A stretch of 7,106 nt of DNA, from positions 1 through 7,106 of the forward strand of contig CANQBT010000105.1 in the NCBI GenBank assembly GCA_947589405.1, written 5' to 3'. Origin of the DNA: an uncultured Clostridia bacterium (GTDB lineage Bacteria > Bacillota > Clostridia > Lachnospirales > CAG-274). The position numbers were made by a program, and so were the translations under genes. Position 1 is the first letter of the stretch. Each line of letters starts with the position of its first letter. Shown here piece by piece: positions 1 to 6,509 of this stretch. Under the pieces are notes generated by a model. It had not been told where the DNA came from. It saw only the letters and a list, made by a program, of their open reading frames with translations, and did no database searches.

Positions 1-3000
1 TATAAGCCAAGACCGGCATTCCTGTGGAGAGTATACACACAGGGAGCAGGTTGGGGCTGGGCTCAGAGCATATATGCAGGCATAAATGCAGGTGAAGAAA
101 AAGCATCTGATGCTTGGGACAGCGGCAACTATCAGTCCTTTGCATCAGCAGGTACAGTACTTTCAGCAGGCTGGGGAACATATCATGAGCTTGGCCATGT
201 TTTCGACAGCGGTATTATAGGAAAGCCTGAATCCACAAACAATCTTATGGCTCTTATGTCATCTGTTGAGTTCGGATTGGCTACCAGAATGGAAACAGAT
301 AACCGCTGGTATAAGCACTATTTAACAGGCTTGAATACAGGCGTTTTCCCTACAACAGATCTTATATTCTATCCTGCTACAATGATATTCCAGCTTGAAA
401 TAGCAAATATGCAGGGCTACTTTAATGAAACCGAGCTTTACGAAGATGTAGAGAGCGTATACGGCAAAGCATGTCGTTATGCACGTCAGCATATAAACGA
501 AATAAACAGTCTTTCCTATGACGACAGACTGGCGGTTTGTCTGTCTATGGGTATGGGCGTTGACCTAAGCGACTATTTTACAAGAATGGGACACCCCATA
601 AGCGAAAGCGGACGCTGGCTGCTCCGTAAGCTTCCGAAGGAGACCCGTCCTCTGTACTACATTAACGACCGTACTCTTAAGGGCGGCGCATTTACGGAAA
701 CGCAGAAATCACAAAATCCTTCAGCCGAAGTTAATGTTGAGCAGAGCAACGGCAGCGCAAAGGTCACAATAAAAATAAAAGAAAACACATATGCTTCAAC
801 TGATGAGACCGATACAGAGAAAAATCTCCAATGCTATGAAATAAGCCGTAAGGACTTATCACAGGAAAACTCAGATTATACATTCTGCGGTATTACGGGA
901 GATGATTTGTCTACAAAGACCGTAAACGAGCTTTATTACTTTGAGGACGCAGACGTTACACCGGGACATAAATATCAATACAAGATAGTGGCATATGACT
1001 GTACCTTGAAGCCTGCTACAGCATACTTTGAATCAAGCGGACAGGAGATCCCAAGCGATATTTTTGTTCCTCTTACATGGCTTGGCTTCACAGGCACATC
1101 AGGCATTACATTAAAGGTAAACGAGAGCAAGGCTATACATCTGGAATATGCTCCTCTCAGCACCACTTATGACCTTAGCGCCTTAGAGTGGAAGAATAAC
1201 TTCCTTGACAACTTTACTATAAGCGATGACCCTGATCATCCCGGAGATCCTACATGGAAGCTTATTACCGCAAAGAAGCCTGTAAGCGGCAACATTAAAA
1301 TAAGTGCAGGCGGTAAAGGCAGCGCCAATTATGCAAAGGGCTATGGCAAGGGCAAAGACGGAAAATATCTGCAAGGTCCTCTTGTAGACATTGATTATAA
1401 AGTCAACGTTGTTGCAGATGCTAAGGCAACAGAGCTTAAGGGCGTAGCTATTGAGAATAAAAATGACGAATGGAATAAAGACGGTATAAAACTTAAGCCC
1501 GGTCAGAGCGTACAGCTTCTGGCTGCGCCTGTACCTGCAAATGCCGAAAATGTTTCTCCCATAGAGTGGAGTACCAATGAGGACAGTAAGGACGAAGACG
1601 ACCGTATCATTAAAATAGATAACGGCAATGTTACCGCTCTTAAAGTTGGAACAGCAACAGTTACAGCAACTGTCAGAAGTACCGAAGACGGCTCTAAAAC
1701 ATTTAACGATAAGGTAGACATTATTGTATCGGAGGAAGCTCCCGAGCTAAAAGGAATAAACATTGTTTCATGGAATGAAGGCTCTGATAAATATTCATGT
1801 ATATACAACGATTTGGAATCAGCGCATAAAATGACTGTTCAGCCTGAACCTTTCAATGCGCAGGTAGATGCTAATTGTATAGAGTGGACAGTAGAATCCG
1901 CCAGACCACTAGAAAAAGACGATCCCGGATATATAGAGGGAATGTATACAGATGATGACGTGAAAATGATCAAGGAGTTATATCCTGAATATAGCGTTGT
2001 ATTTAACCATTTAGAAAGTGGCAGAGAAACGCTTACTAACGTAGGCAGTCCTTTCCCTGCAATTGTAACCGTCAAGGCAACTTTATATCCTAATCATGTT
2101 GTTGATGAAAGCGGTAACCCTGTTCCCGAAGAAAAGAAGGGTACAGCTATCTGCAGTAATACTATCGATGTTTTGGTCAGAACAGAAGATGAACCTCCTG
2201 CAAACGGTGTAAAGACGCTTACCATTGACAAGGGCACCGCTTCCATGAAGGCAGATGAAAATAAGACGCTTGAGCTTAATCTTACCGCAGACCCTCCACA
2301 GGCAAACGGAAGCGACCAAATAACATGGACTTCATCTGACCCTAATGTTGCGGTAGTCGAGCCTGTTTATGAGGAAGCGGAAAATGTGGCAAAGGCTGCT
2401 GCTGTAGACAGCGGTGAAGAAGAAGCGCCTAAGAAAACTACTCGGACAGCAGTTGTAAAGGCCGTAAAGCCCGGTACCGCTATAATCACAGGTATCTGGG
2501 GCGGTAAGCAAAGCTCATGTGTTGTTACCGTTAACGGAGATCTTCCTCTTACAGGCGTATACTTCAAGGTAGGCAAGGACGTTAAAACAGCAGACATAAA
2601 GAAGGATATGGTCGTAGGCGACACATATCAACTCCTTCTATATCCCGAGCCTATGGACGCCACCAATTTAAATGATGTGCAATGGGAAAGCAATAATACA
2701 AGTGTTGCCAAAGTTGATGAAAAAACAGGACTTGTGACTGCTCAAAGCGCAGGAGAGGCTGAAATAACAGGTACAATTTCACAGAAGAACGGAAATTCAT
2801 ACTCACTTAAATGTGCCGTTACAGTCAAAGACAAGGTAATACCTCTTGAAGGCATTTCATTAAGTGAAAGCACTCACGATATGAAGGTGGGAGATAATGT
2901 AGACATAATACTTTCTCCTCGTCCTCTTAATGCAAATGAAGGTCTGGGCAATGTAGAATGGAAGAGTAGCAACGACAGTATAGTATCTGTAGCTGCACTT

Positions 3001-3795
3001 GCCCATGAGGAAGGCTCTCGTGAGCATAAGGCAAGATTGACCGCAAAGGCTTCTGGCACATGTACGATAACCGCTAGATTAGGCGAATTTGCAATGGATT
3101 GTACCGTTATTGTAGAAAAAGAAAAGGTGCCTGTAGACCTTAAGCTTTATGATACCGAAAAAAATACGGAAATAACAGACGGTACAGTTGATATGAAGGG
3201 TGCAAACGATAAGGTATGGCTTGACTGCCGACTCAACGGCATTGTCGTAGGAAGCAATGATATTTACTGGAGCAGCAGCAACGAAAATGTTGCAAGCGTA
3301 GAGCAGGACGGCACAATAACAGCCCTTTCGGAAGGCACGGCAGTTATAAGCGCCACATCGGCAAGTCACGGCTCTTCAGCCGAATGTACCGTAAATGTAC
3401 CGAACGGCGCCGTTACGGTTCCTCCGACTAAGCCCGAGCATCATGGCACCCATGTTAATTACACTATCGATCCTGCAAGCGACTATAACGGTAAGGTAAA
3501 TATTAGCAAGACCGTTACGGAAAATGAAATAAAGCTTACAATAGTACCTATACCCGGACAGATAGATGTTACCGAATTAGAAGGCTTTACGCTCTATCTT
3601 GCAGAATACGAAAAGAGCGTTGACAGTACTGTAAATGACAACAGCATAAGCAAAAATGTAATTGTCGGAACACAAAGTAAAGACGAACACGGAAACATTA
3701 TCCTGACTGTTCAAAAGCCTACCTCAGGCAACTATAAGCTTCTGCTGTGGGATTCACATCAACGTCCTGTTATAGAAGAAATTACATCTTTCTGA
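1..3795 (+). CDS. M60-like (enhancin/mucinase family) secreted zinc metallopeptidase with FN3 and BIG2 Ig-like domains, 5'-truncated
   Basis: The frame is open from base 1 to the TGA at 3793-3795 (1264 visible residues), so the gene starts upstream of the window. Seen: HELGH at residues 62-66 (bases 184-198), followed 11 residues later by Glu77 in PESTNN. This fits the M60 pattern HExxH-x(8-28)-E, where the two His and the distal Glu bind zinc and the first Glu is catalytic. Further M60-like features are LSDYFTRMG and the RPLYYINDR stretch near residues 190-220. Next come an FN3-like domain (about 242-349), seven BIG2-like domains (about 356-1136), a Pro-rich linker and a C-terminal beta-rich domain (about 1152-1264). 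Known of the family: M60-like enzymes cleave glycoproteins such as mucins and are extracellular. Inferred: the missing N-terminus carries the signal peptide and the rest of the catalytic domain. No LPXTG, SLH or dockerin is present at the C-terminus. The ATG at 247 is internal. It is the first gene of an operon with the dockerin protein. M60 assignment is good; exact substrate unknown. Confidence 0.85.
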   Translation, partial: YKPRPAFLWRVYTQGAGWGWAQSIYAGINAGEEKASDAWDSGNYQSFASAGTVLSAGWGTYHELGHVFDSGIIGKPESTNNLMALMSSVEFGLATRMETDNRWYKHYLTGLNTGVFPTTDLIFYPATMIFQLEIANMQGYFNETELYEDVESVYGKACRYARQHINEINSLSYDDRLAVCLSMGMGVDLSDYFTRMGHPISESGRWLLRKLPKETRPLYYINDRTLKGGAFTETQKSQNPSAEVNVEQSNGSAKVTIKIKENTYASTDETDTEKNLQCYEISRKDLSQENSDYTFCGITGDDLSTKTVNELYYFEDADVTPGHKYQYKIVAYDCTLKPATAYFESSGQEIPSDIFVPLTWLGFTGTSGITLKVNESKAIHLEYAPLSTTYDLSALEWKNNFLDNFTISDDPDHPGDPTWKLITAKKPVSGNIKISAGGKGSANYAKGYGKGKDGKYLQGPLVDIDYKVNVVADAKATELKGVAIENKNDEWNKDGIKLKPGQSVQLLAAPVPANAENVSPIEWSTNEDSKDEDDRIIKIDNGNVTALKVGTATVTATVRSTEDGSKTFNDKVDIIVSEEAPELKGINIVSWNEGSDKYSCIYNDLESAHKMTVQPEPFNAQVDANCIEWTVESARPLEKDDPGYIEGMYTDDDVKMIKELYPEYSVVFNHLESGRETLTNVGSPFPAIVTVKATLYPNHVVDESGNPVPEEKKGTAICSNTIDVLVRTEDEPPANGVKTLTIDKGTASMKADENKTLELNLTADPPQANGSDQITWTSSDPNVAVVEPVYEEAENVAKAAAVDSGEEEAPKKTTRTAVVKAVKPGTAIITGIWGGKQSSCVVTVNGDLPLTGVYFKVGKDVKTADIKKDMVVGDTYQLLLYPEPMDATNLNDVQWESNNTSVAKVDEKTGLVTAQSAGEAEITGTISQKNGNSYSLKCAVTVKDKVIPLEGISLSESTHDMKVGDNVDIILSPRPLNANEGLGNVEWKSSNDSIVSVAALAHEEGSREHKARLTAKASGTCTITARLGEFAMDCTVIVEKEKVPVDLKLYDTEKNTEITDGTVDMKGANDKVWLDCRLNGIVVGSNDIYWSSSNENVASVEQDGTITALSEGTAVISATSASHGSSAECTVNVPNGAVTVPPTKPEHHGTHVNYTIDPASDYNGKVNISKTVTENEIKLTIVPIPGQIDVTELEGFTLYLAEYEKSVDSTVNDNSISKNVIVGTQSKDEHGNIILTVQKPTSGNYKLLLWDSHQRPVIEEITSF
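184..231 (+). other. Predicted zinc-binding and catalytic site of the M60-like peptidase
   Basis: The codons spell HELGH (184-198), then ten residues, then Glu (229-231) in PESTNN. In M60 peptidases the motif HExxH-x(8-28)-E supplies two His ligands, the catalytic Glu and a third ligand Glu, all of which are intact here. The following NNLMALMSS resembles the conserved helix after the third ligand. The site lies upstream of the first in-frame ATG (247), which shows that the coding region must extend to the window edge. Confidence 0.8.
724..1047 (+). other. FN3-like domain of the M60-like protein
   Basis: Residues about 242-349 read as a fibronectin type III-like beta-sandwich. It opens with strands alternating in hydrophobicity, then CYEISRKDL, an ELYYFEDADV segment, the turn TPGHKYQYKIVAYD typical of the FN3 F strand (PGxxYxYxVxAxD), and a closing strand ending near SSGQEI. 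FN3 domains directly after glycan-active or glycoprotein-active catalytic modules act as spacers in clostridial enzymes. That spacer role is inferred here. Confidence 0.65.
1066..3408 (+). repeat. Tandem array of about seven BIG2-type Ig-like domains
   Basis: Seven consecutive units can be drawn by eye at about 1066-1428, 1429-1740, 1744-2205, 2206-2541, 2542-2838, 2839-3126 and 3127-3408. Units two to seven share the BIG2 layout: an opening strand such as LKGVAIEN, LTGVYFKV or LEGISLSE; a middle ...PxxAxxxxxxWxSSNxxVAxV element; then GxxTAxxxGTAxITA and a final CxVTV strand. The last four units are the most canonical. The first is degenerate, and the third (about 154 residues) carries a large insertion. 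The repeats are divergent at the DNA level, so the array is old rather than a recent duplication. Such arrays act as stalks or adhesive modules on secreted bacterial proteins; that role is inferred. Confidence 0.8.
3454..3792 (+). other. C-terminal beta-rich domain ending in a YKLLLWDS motif
   Basis: After a Pro/His linker (PPTKPEHHGTH), residues about 1152-1264 form a beta-rich module. It has FTLYLAEYEKS in the middle and GNYKLLLWDSHQRPVIEEI at the end. The shape (a short strand describing an ‘YxAEYD’ segment and a terminal ‘YKxFLWDSxxxxP’ strand) is one I recognise from the ends of many secreted clostridial multidomain proteins, where its function is not established as far as I know. It contains no anchoring signal. 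Confidence 0.5.
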
Positions 3796-3802
3796 CATGC
3801 TG

Positions 3803-3810
3803 AAAGGAGG
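3803..3810 (+). promoter_or_regulatory. Ribosome binding site AAAGGAGG that fixes the dockerin protein start
   Basis: AAAGGAGG stands seven bases before the ATG at 3818. An in-frame ATG at 3797, one base after the upstream stop, would put this site inside the coding region and would place MLKGGLE in front of a textbook signal peptide. The ATG at 3818 is therefore preferred. The closeness to the previous stop suggests cotranscription and possible translational coupling. Confidence 0.85.
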
Positions 3811-3817
3811 TCTTGAA

Positions 3818-4402
3818 ATGAAAAAATTTATTTCGGTTTTAGCGGCTATAACAGTTGCTTCTGCAATTTCAACAGATATATATGCCGCTTCCATAACTAT
3901 AAATAAAGCGGAAAAAACAAGCACAAACGCAGTTTCCGTTGAATGTACCGTGACCGACCCTGACCCATATCAGGAAATCACCGTAATTTCATGTGAAGAA
4001 AACAATAAGGACTATTCAAAGGATCTGATATATATTGACCAGTACAAGACGGAAATGTCAAGCACCAATAATAAATTCAGCTTTGAATTTTCACCTGCGT
4101 CATGGTCTGATTTCGTAAGTAATGATAAGGCGTATATTGTAAGAATAGGCGGAAGCAATGTTGACACACCTGCCGTCATGGCGATCGCCTCTTACGGCGG
4201 AACTGTGGTATACACCACAGGCGACATAAACGGTGACGGTATTATAGACAAAAAAGATGCAATACTGCTTTTGAAGTATACGTCAGGCATAGCAAAGCTG
4301 ACAGAAGCTCAGATCGAAGCAGGTAACGTAAATAAAGACGGAAACGTCGACATTTTGGACGTATCTGAAATTTTGAAAAAAACAAACGAAGGTCAGAAAT
4401 AA
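3818..4402 (+). CDS. Small secreted protein: signal peptide, beta-sandwich domain, C-terminal type I dockerin
   Basis: The protein has 194 residues from the ATG behind the AAAGGAGG site. Seen: a signal peptide (MKK, hydrophobic core, likely cleavage after IYA at about residue 23). Next is a beta-rich domain (about 25-127) with VYIDQ-like and VRIGGSNVDTP elements, as in Ig-like modules of clostridial surface proteins. Last is a dockerin (about 135-191). Its two calcium loops are D136-x-N138-x-D140-G-x-x-D144-x-x-D147 and N170-x-N172-x-D174-G-x-x-D178-x-x-D181, each followed by a helix. Known of the family: type I dockerins bind cohesin modules with calcium and dock proteins into cellulosome-like complexes. 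No catalytic residues are evident, so this may be an adaptor or accessory subunit rather than an enzyme. It lies 22 bases after the M60-like gene, on the same strand, and ends just before a terminator. Dockerin assignment is firm; the role is inferred. Confidence 0.9.
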   Translation: MKKFISVLAAITVASAISTDIYAASITINKAEKTSTNAVSVECTVTDPDPYQEITVISCEENNKDYSKDLIYIDQYKTEMSSTNNKFSFEFSPASWSDFVSNDKAYIVRIGGSNVDTPAVMAIASYGGTVVYTTGDINGDGIIDKKDAILLLKYTSGIAKLTEAQIEAGNVNKDGNVDILDVSEILKKTNEGQK

Positions 4403-4406
4403 TTTA

Positions 4407-4452
4407 AGTGCAAGACCACCGACTGAGTCGGTGGTCTTGCACTATCCTTTTT
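4407..4452 (+). terminator. Rho-independent terminator, near-perfect 17-bp hairpin, possibly bidirectional
   Basis: The arms at 4407-4423 and 4427-4443 are exactly complementary (17 bp, triloop TGA), and TTTTT follows at 4448-4452 after a short ATCC. It sits five bases after the dockerin protein stop and ends the operon. The minus-strand fusion gene ends at 4500 and converges on it. Read on the minus strand, the hairpin is followed by a weaker T-rich run (TAAATTATTTCT), so it may also stop transcription from that side. Confidence 0.85.
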
Positions 4453-4499
4453 ATCGGTATTTGCATATAAGCTCTTGATTTTAATATCATATGCAATAT

Positions 4500-6317
4500 T
4501 TATTCAAGATATTTTTCTCTTAGGGTATCTATATCGGCTTGTGACAGACCAAGCCCGATCATTATATAGTCCATTACAGAGCCATATTTTACCTCTGCGC
4601 TGTCAAGTGCGGCAACAAGGTCGTTTTTGTCAACGCCTGCGCCTATAAGGCTTATGCGTTTGGCTTCCTCTTCGGTACAACCTCTTTTAACGGCTTCCTT
4701 CTTTATATATTCTCTTTCTGCGGTATAGGCTTCGTTTGTAAGCTCATAGTCCTCTATCACAGTCTTTTTGTCTGCGCCCAAAGCCAGAAGCAGAAGAGCG
4801 GCGCCCATGCCTGTTCTGTCCTTGCCCTGAGTGCAATGCCACAGCACAGCGCCCTCAGCATTTAATATAATGCGGAAAAATTTGCCGTAGCCCTCTCTTG
4901 CCTTTTTGCTTAAGAGCAGATCCTTGTATATATCATTGAAGCCCTCTATTTTTGAATAGCCTATAAGACGGCCTATTTTGTCATTTTCCGCCGCTGTCAT
5001 GCCTTCAAGTACCTCGTCCAGAACATCATCGCTGCCCTCTTCCTCAAGCACCGATATGTGTATATTTCTTGCGCTCGTTATATCTCTGTCGGGGGATTTA
5101 TCCCTTTCGGCATCGGTCCTAAGGTCTATTACATCGGAAACATTGTATTTTTTACATAATGTCTCCGCATCGGTCTCAGAAAGAGCATCTATGCTGCCGC
5201 TTCTGAGCAGAAGTCCGTTCTTTACCCTTCTGCCTTTGTCGCACTCATATCCTCCCAGCTGTCTTGCGTTCAGAACGCTTTCAAGTCCGATGCTTTTATC
5301 TTCAAGCTTTATTTTATGGCTTTCCTCTTTTTTAACGATGTCTTTTCTCAATAGCTCCGTCATGGCATCAAGACTGTTGCCACTTTCCAAGAGGTATGTA
5401 TAAAAATACTTTATACTGTTTATATCCTCCAGAACTCCGCAGTCGTCTATGCCCTGAAGCTCCATTACGGTCACGGCTATGCGCAGGTCTATAAACAGTT
5501 CCAGATCGTCCCAATTGCCTTCACCGCATTCCTTATTAAGACAATAGCCTATTTTCAAATATGGCATAATATGGTCGTACAATATGCTTCTGCAATCCGT
5601 ACCCTTCATATAGCCCTTCTGCATACAGTCCACAACAAAGGCAGCCACATCGTACAGATAATGGGTATAAAGGCAGCTGTCAAAGTCAAAAAGCCATATA
5701 TTATTAGCCTCCACAAAGAAATTATTCATATGAAAATCTCCGTGACATATGCCGTACACACCCTCGTCCTTAGGCAGAGAAAATACCTTTTCCGTTATTT
5801 TGTCTATCCTTTCCCTTAGCTTGGGGCTTAAAAGACCATATGATTTTTTCTTTCTTTCTGCATGAAGCTCTTCCATAGACTTTCTCATATAATTCATGCC
5901 CAGTTTACGCTCGTCTGTGCTTGCCATATGTATTATGCCAAGAAGCTCGCCTACGCATATGAAAAACATAGGGCTTATCTTTATGGTCTCCTGTAGACTG
6001 CCTCTGGCTGTTCTGAACATACTGGCTCTGTACAAGGTCCCGTTTATTTCAAATTCTTCCATTATATTATTTTTAACAGACGGCTCAGGCTCGCATATAG
6101 TCTGCTTGAACAGCTTGAGATCGTCTACCCACAAAAGCTCGCTTAATATTTCCTGTCTTGTTCTTCTCGGGGTCATGCTTACCCTTATCATATAGGGCTT
6201 ATTTGCAAATATGAAGGCATAGTGCTGTGTGGAATATTCCAAAACGGCATTATCTATATCTACATTGTAACATTCCAAAAGCTTTTCTCTTAATTTTCTT
6301 CTCAGATTTTCGTCCAT
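4500..6317 (-). CDS. Fusion protein: APH/SrkA-like kinase domain plus PF13350-type (LipA/PtpB-like) tyrosine/lipid phosphatase
   Basis: The protein has 605 residues from the ATG at 6317. AGAAGA seven bases upstream serves as a weak ribosome binding site. An in-frame TTG at 6335 has no such site and is not preferred. The N-terminal half (about 1-320) has the aminoglycoside phosphotransferase/homoserine kinase-like fold. It shows the YMIRVSMTPRRTRQEI strand and helix, catalytic loop HGDFHMNN (192-199, Asp194 as catalytic base) and metal-binding LFDFDS (Asp211). Arg45 stands where many kinases have the ATP-contacting Lys, as is common in this subfamily. The C-terminal half (about 345-605) has NARQLGGY (350-357), LLRSGSI, VIDLRTDAE and the P-loop HCTQGKDRTG with nucleophile Cys495 and Arg501. 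This is the PF13350 pattern of LipA and PtpB, which dephosphorylate phosphotyrosine and phosphoinositides. There is no signal peptide or membrane segment, so it is cytoplasmic. The substrate is unknown. It is divergent from the antiporter and convergent with the dockerin operon. Confidence 0.85.
   Translation of the reverse strand: MDENLRRKLREKLLECYNVDIDNAVLEYSTQHYAFIFANKPYMIRVSMTPRRTRQEILSELLWVDDLKLFKQTICEPEPSVKNNIMEEFEINGTLYRASMFRTARGSLQETIKISPMFFICVGELLGIIHMASTDERKLGMNYMRKSMEELHAERKKKSYGLLSPKLRERIDKITEKVFSLPKDEGVYGICHGDFHMNNFFVEANNIWLFDFDSCLYTHYLYDVAAFVVDCMQKGYMKGTDCRSILYDHIMPYLKIGYCLNKECGEGNWDDLELFIDLRIAVTVMELQGIDDCGVLEDINSIKYFYTYLLESGNSLDAMTELLRKDIVKKEESHKIKLEDKSIGLESVLNARQLGGYECDKGRRVKNGLLLRSGSIDALSETDAETLCKKYNVSDVIDLRTDAERDKSPDRDITSARNIHISVLEEEGSDDVLDEVLEGMTAAENDKIGRLIGYSKIEGFNDIYKDLLLSKKAREGYGKFFRIILNAEGAVLWHCTQGKDRTGMGAALLLLALGADKKTVIEDYELTNEAYTAEREYIKKEAVKRGCTEEEAKRISLIGAGVDKNDLVAALDSAEVKYGSVMDYIMIGLGLSQADIDTLREKYLE
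4806..4838 (-). other. Phosphatase P-loop HCTQGKDRTG of the fusion protein
   Basis: The nucleophile Cys495 is encoded by TGC at 4835-4833 on the minus strand, within HCxxGxxRTG (the C-x5-R signature). The Lys in CTQGKDR is the residue associated with the ability of LipA/PtpB-type and PTEN-like enzymes to accept phosphoinositides. The site is complete, so the phosphatase is expected to be active. Confidence 0.85.
5679..5744 (-). other. Kinase catalytic loop and metal site of the fusion protein
   Basis: HGDFHMNN starts at 5744 and LFDFDS follows about a dozen residues later, ending near 5679. In APH-type kinases the Asp of HGD is the catalytic base, and the Asn plus the first Asp of DFD bind magnesium. 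All are present, so the kinase half is predicted to be active rather than a pseudokinase. Confidence 0.75.
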
Positions 6318-6358
6318 GTTGTCATCTTCTTTCAATATATATGAATAGGATCACAGTC

Positions 6359-6386
6359 ATTATAACATAAATATATCGCCTGTAAT
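6359..6386 (-). promoter_or_regulatory. Predicted sigma-A promoter of the fusion gene (extended -10)
   Basis: On the minus strand TATAAT occupies 6364-6359 and is preceded by TGT, giving the extended -10 TGTTATAAT. An ATTACA (4 of 6 matches to TTGACA) lies at 6386-6381 with a 16-base spacer. Transcription would begin near 6352, leaving a leader of about 35 bases before the ATG at 6317. This also argues against the TTG at 6335 needing a separate signal. Confidence 0.6.
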
Positions 6387-6449
6387 ATTGTCGTTTGTGA
6401 ACTCAAAATAACAGTTTACGCCATTGAGACTAAATATGTCCATTATTGT

Positions 6450-6479
6450 TTGACGAAAGCAAAATTTCTATGATATAAT
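6450..6479 (+). promoter_or_regulatory. Predicted sigma-A promoter of the antiporter gene
   Basis: TTGACG at 6450-6455 and TATAAT at 6474-6479 are separated by 18 bases, and TGA directly before TATAAT makes an extended -10. The expected start near 6486 leaves a very short leader of about 24 bases. That is room for the ribosome binding site but not for a riboswitch. Confidence 0.75.
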
Positions 6480-6495
6480 AATAAAATAGTTCAAA

Positions 6496-6503
6496 AAGGA
6501 GGT
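6496..6503 (+). promoter_or_regulatory. Ribosome binding site AAGGAGGT that fixes a TTG start
   Basis: AAGGAGGT lies six bases before TTG at 6510-6512, in the frame of the antiporter. The nearby GTG at 6505 is in another frame that stops after a few codons, and the first in-frame ATG (6546) falls inside the first membrane helix. TTG is therefore the most likely start. Confidence 0.8.
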
Positions 6504-6509
6504 AGTGTT

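Noticed and set aside
975..3369. Several minus-strand open frames of 60-100 codons under the M60-like gene
   Set aside because: They are antisense shadows of a continuous domain-rich frame and show no family motifs or start signals.
3797..3817. ATG at 3797 as start of the dockerin protein
   Set aside because: It would place the AAAGGAGG site inside the gene and extend the signal peptide with MLKGGLE; the ATG at 3818 has ideal spacing.
4461..4496. Inverted repeat TTGCATAT / ATATGCAA (4461-4468 and 4489-4496)
   Set aside because: An eight-base AT-rich stem with a 20-base loop is weak and expected by chance in this sequence; it lacks a T tract and adds little beside the strong hairpin.
5679..5744. 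Aminoglycoside resistance gene
   Set aside because: The kinase half matches the broad APH fold (SrkA/homoserine kinase-like), not a known drug-modifying subfamily, and its fusion to a phosphatase argues for a metabolic or regulatory role.
4978..6195. Plus-strand open frames at 4978-5403, 5571-5819 and 5896-6195
   Set aside because: They lie antisense inside the kinase-phosphatase gene, have no ribosome binding sites or recognisable domains, and the minus-strand frame has clear catalytic motifs.
6318..6335. TTG at 6335 as start of the fusion protein
   Set aside because: No ribosome binding site precedes it, while the ATG at 6317 has AGAAGA at seven bases.
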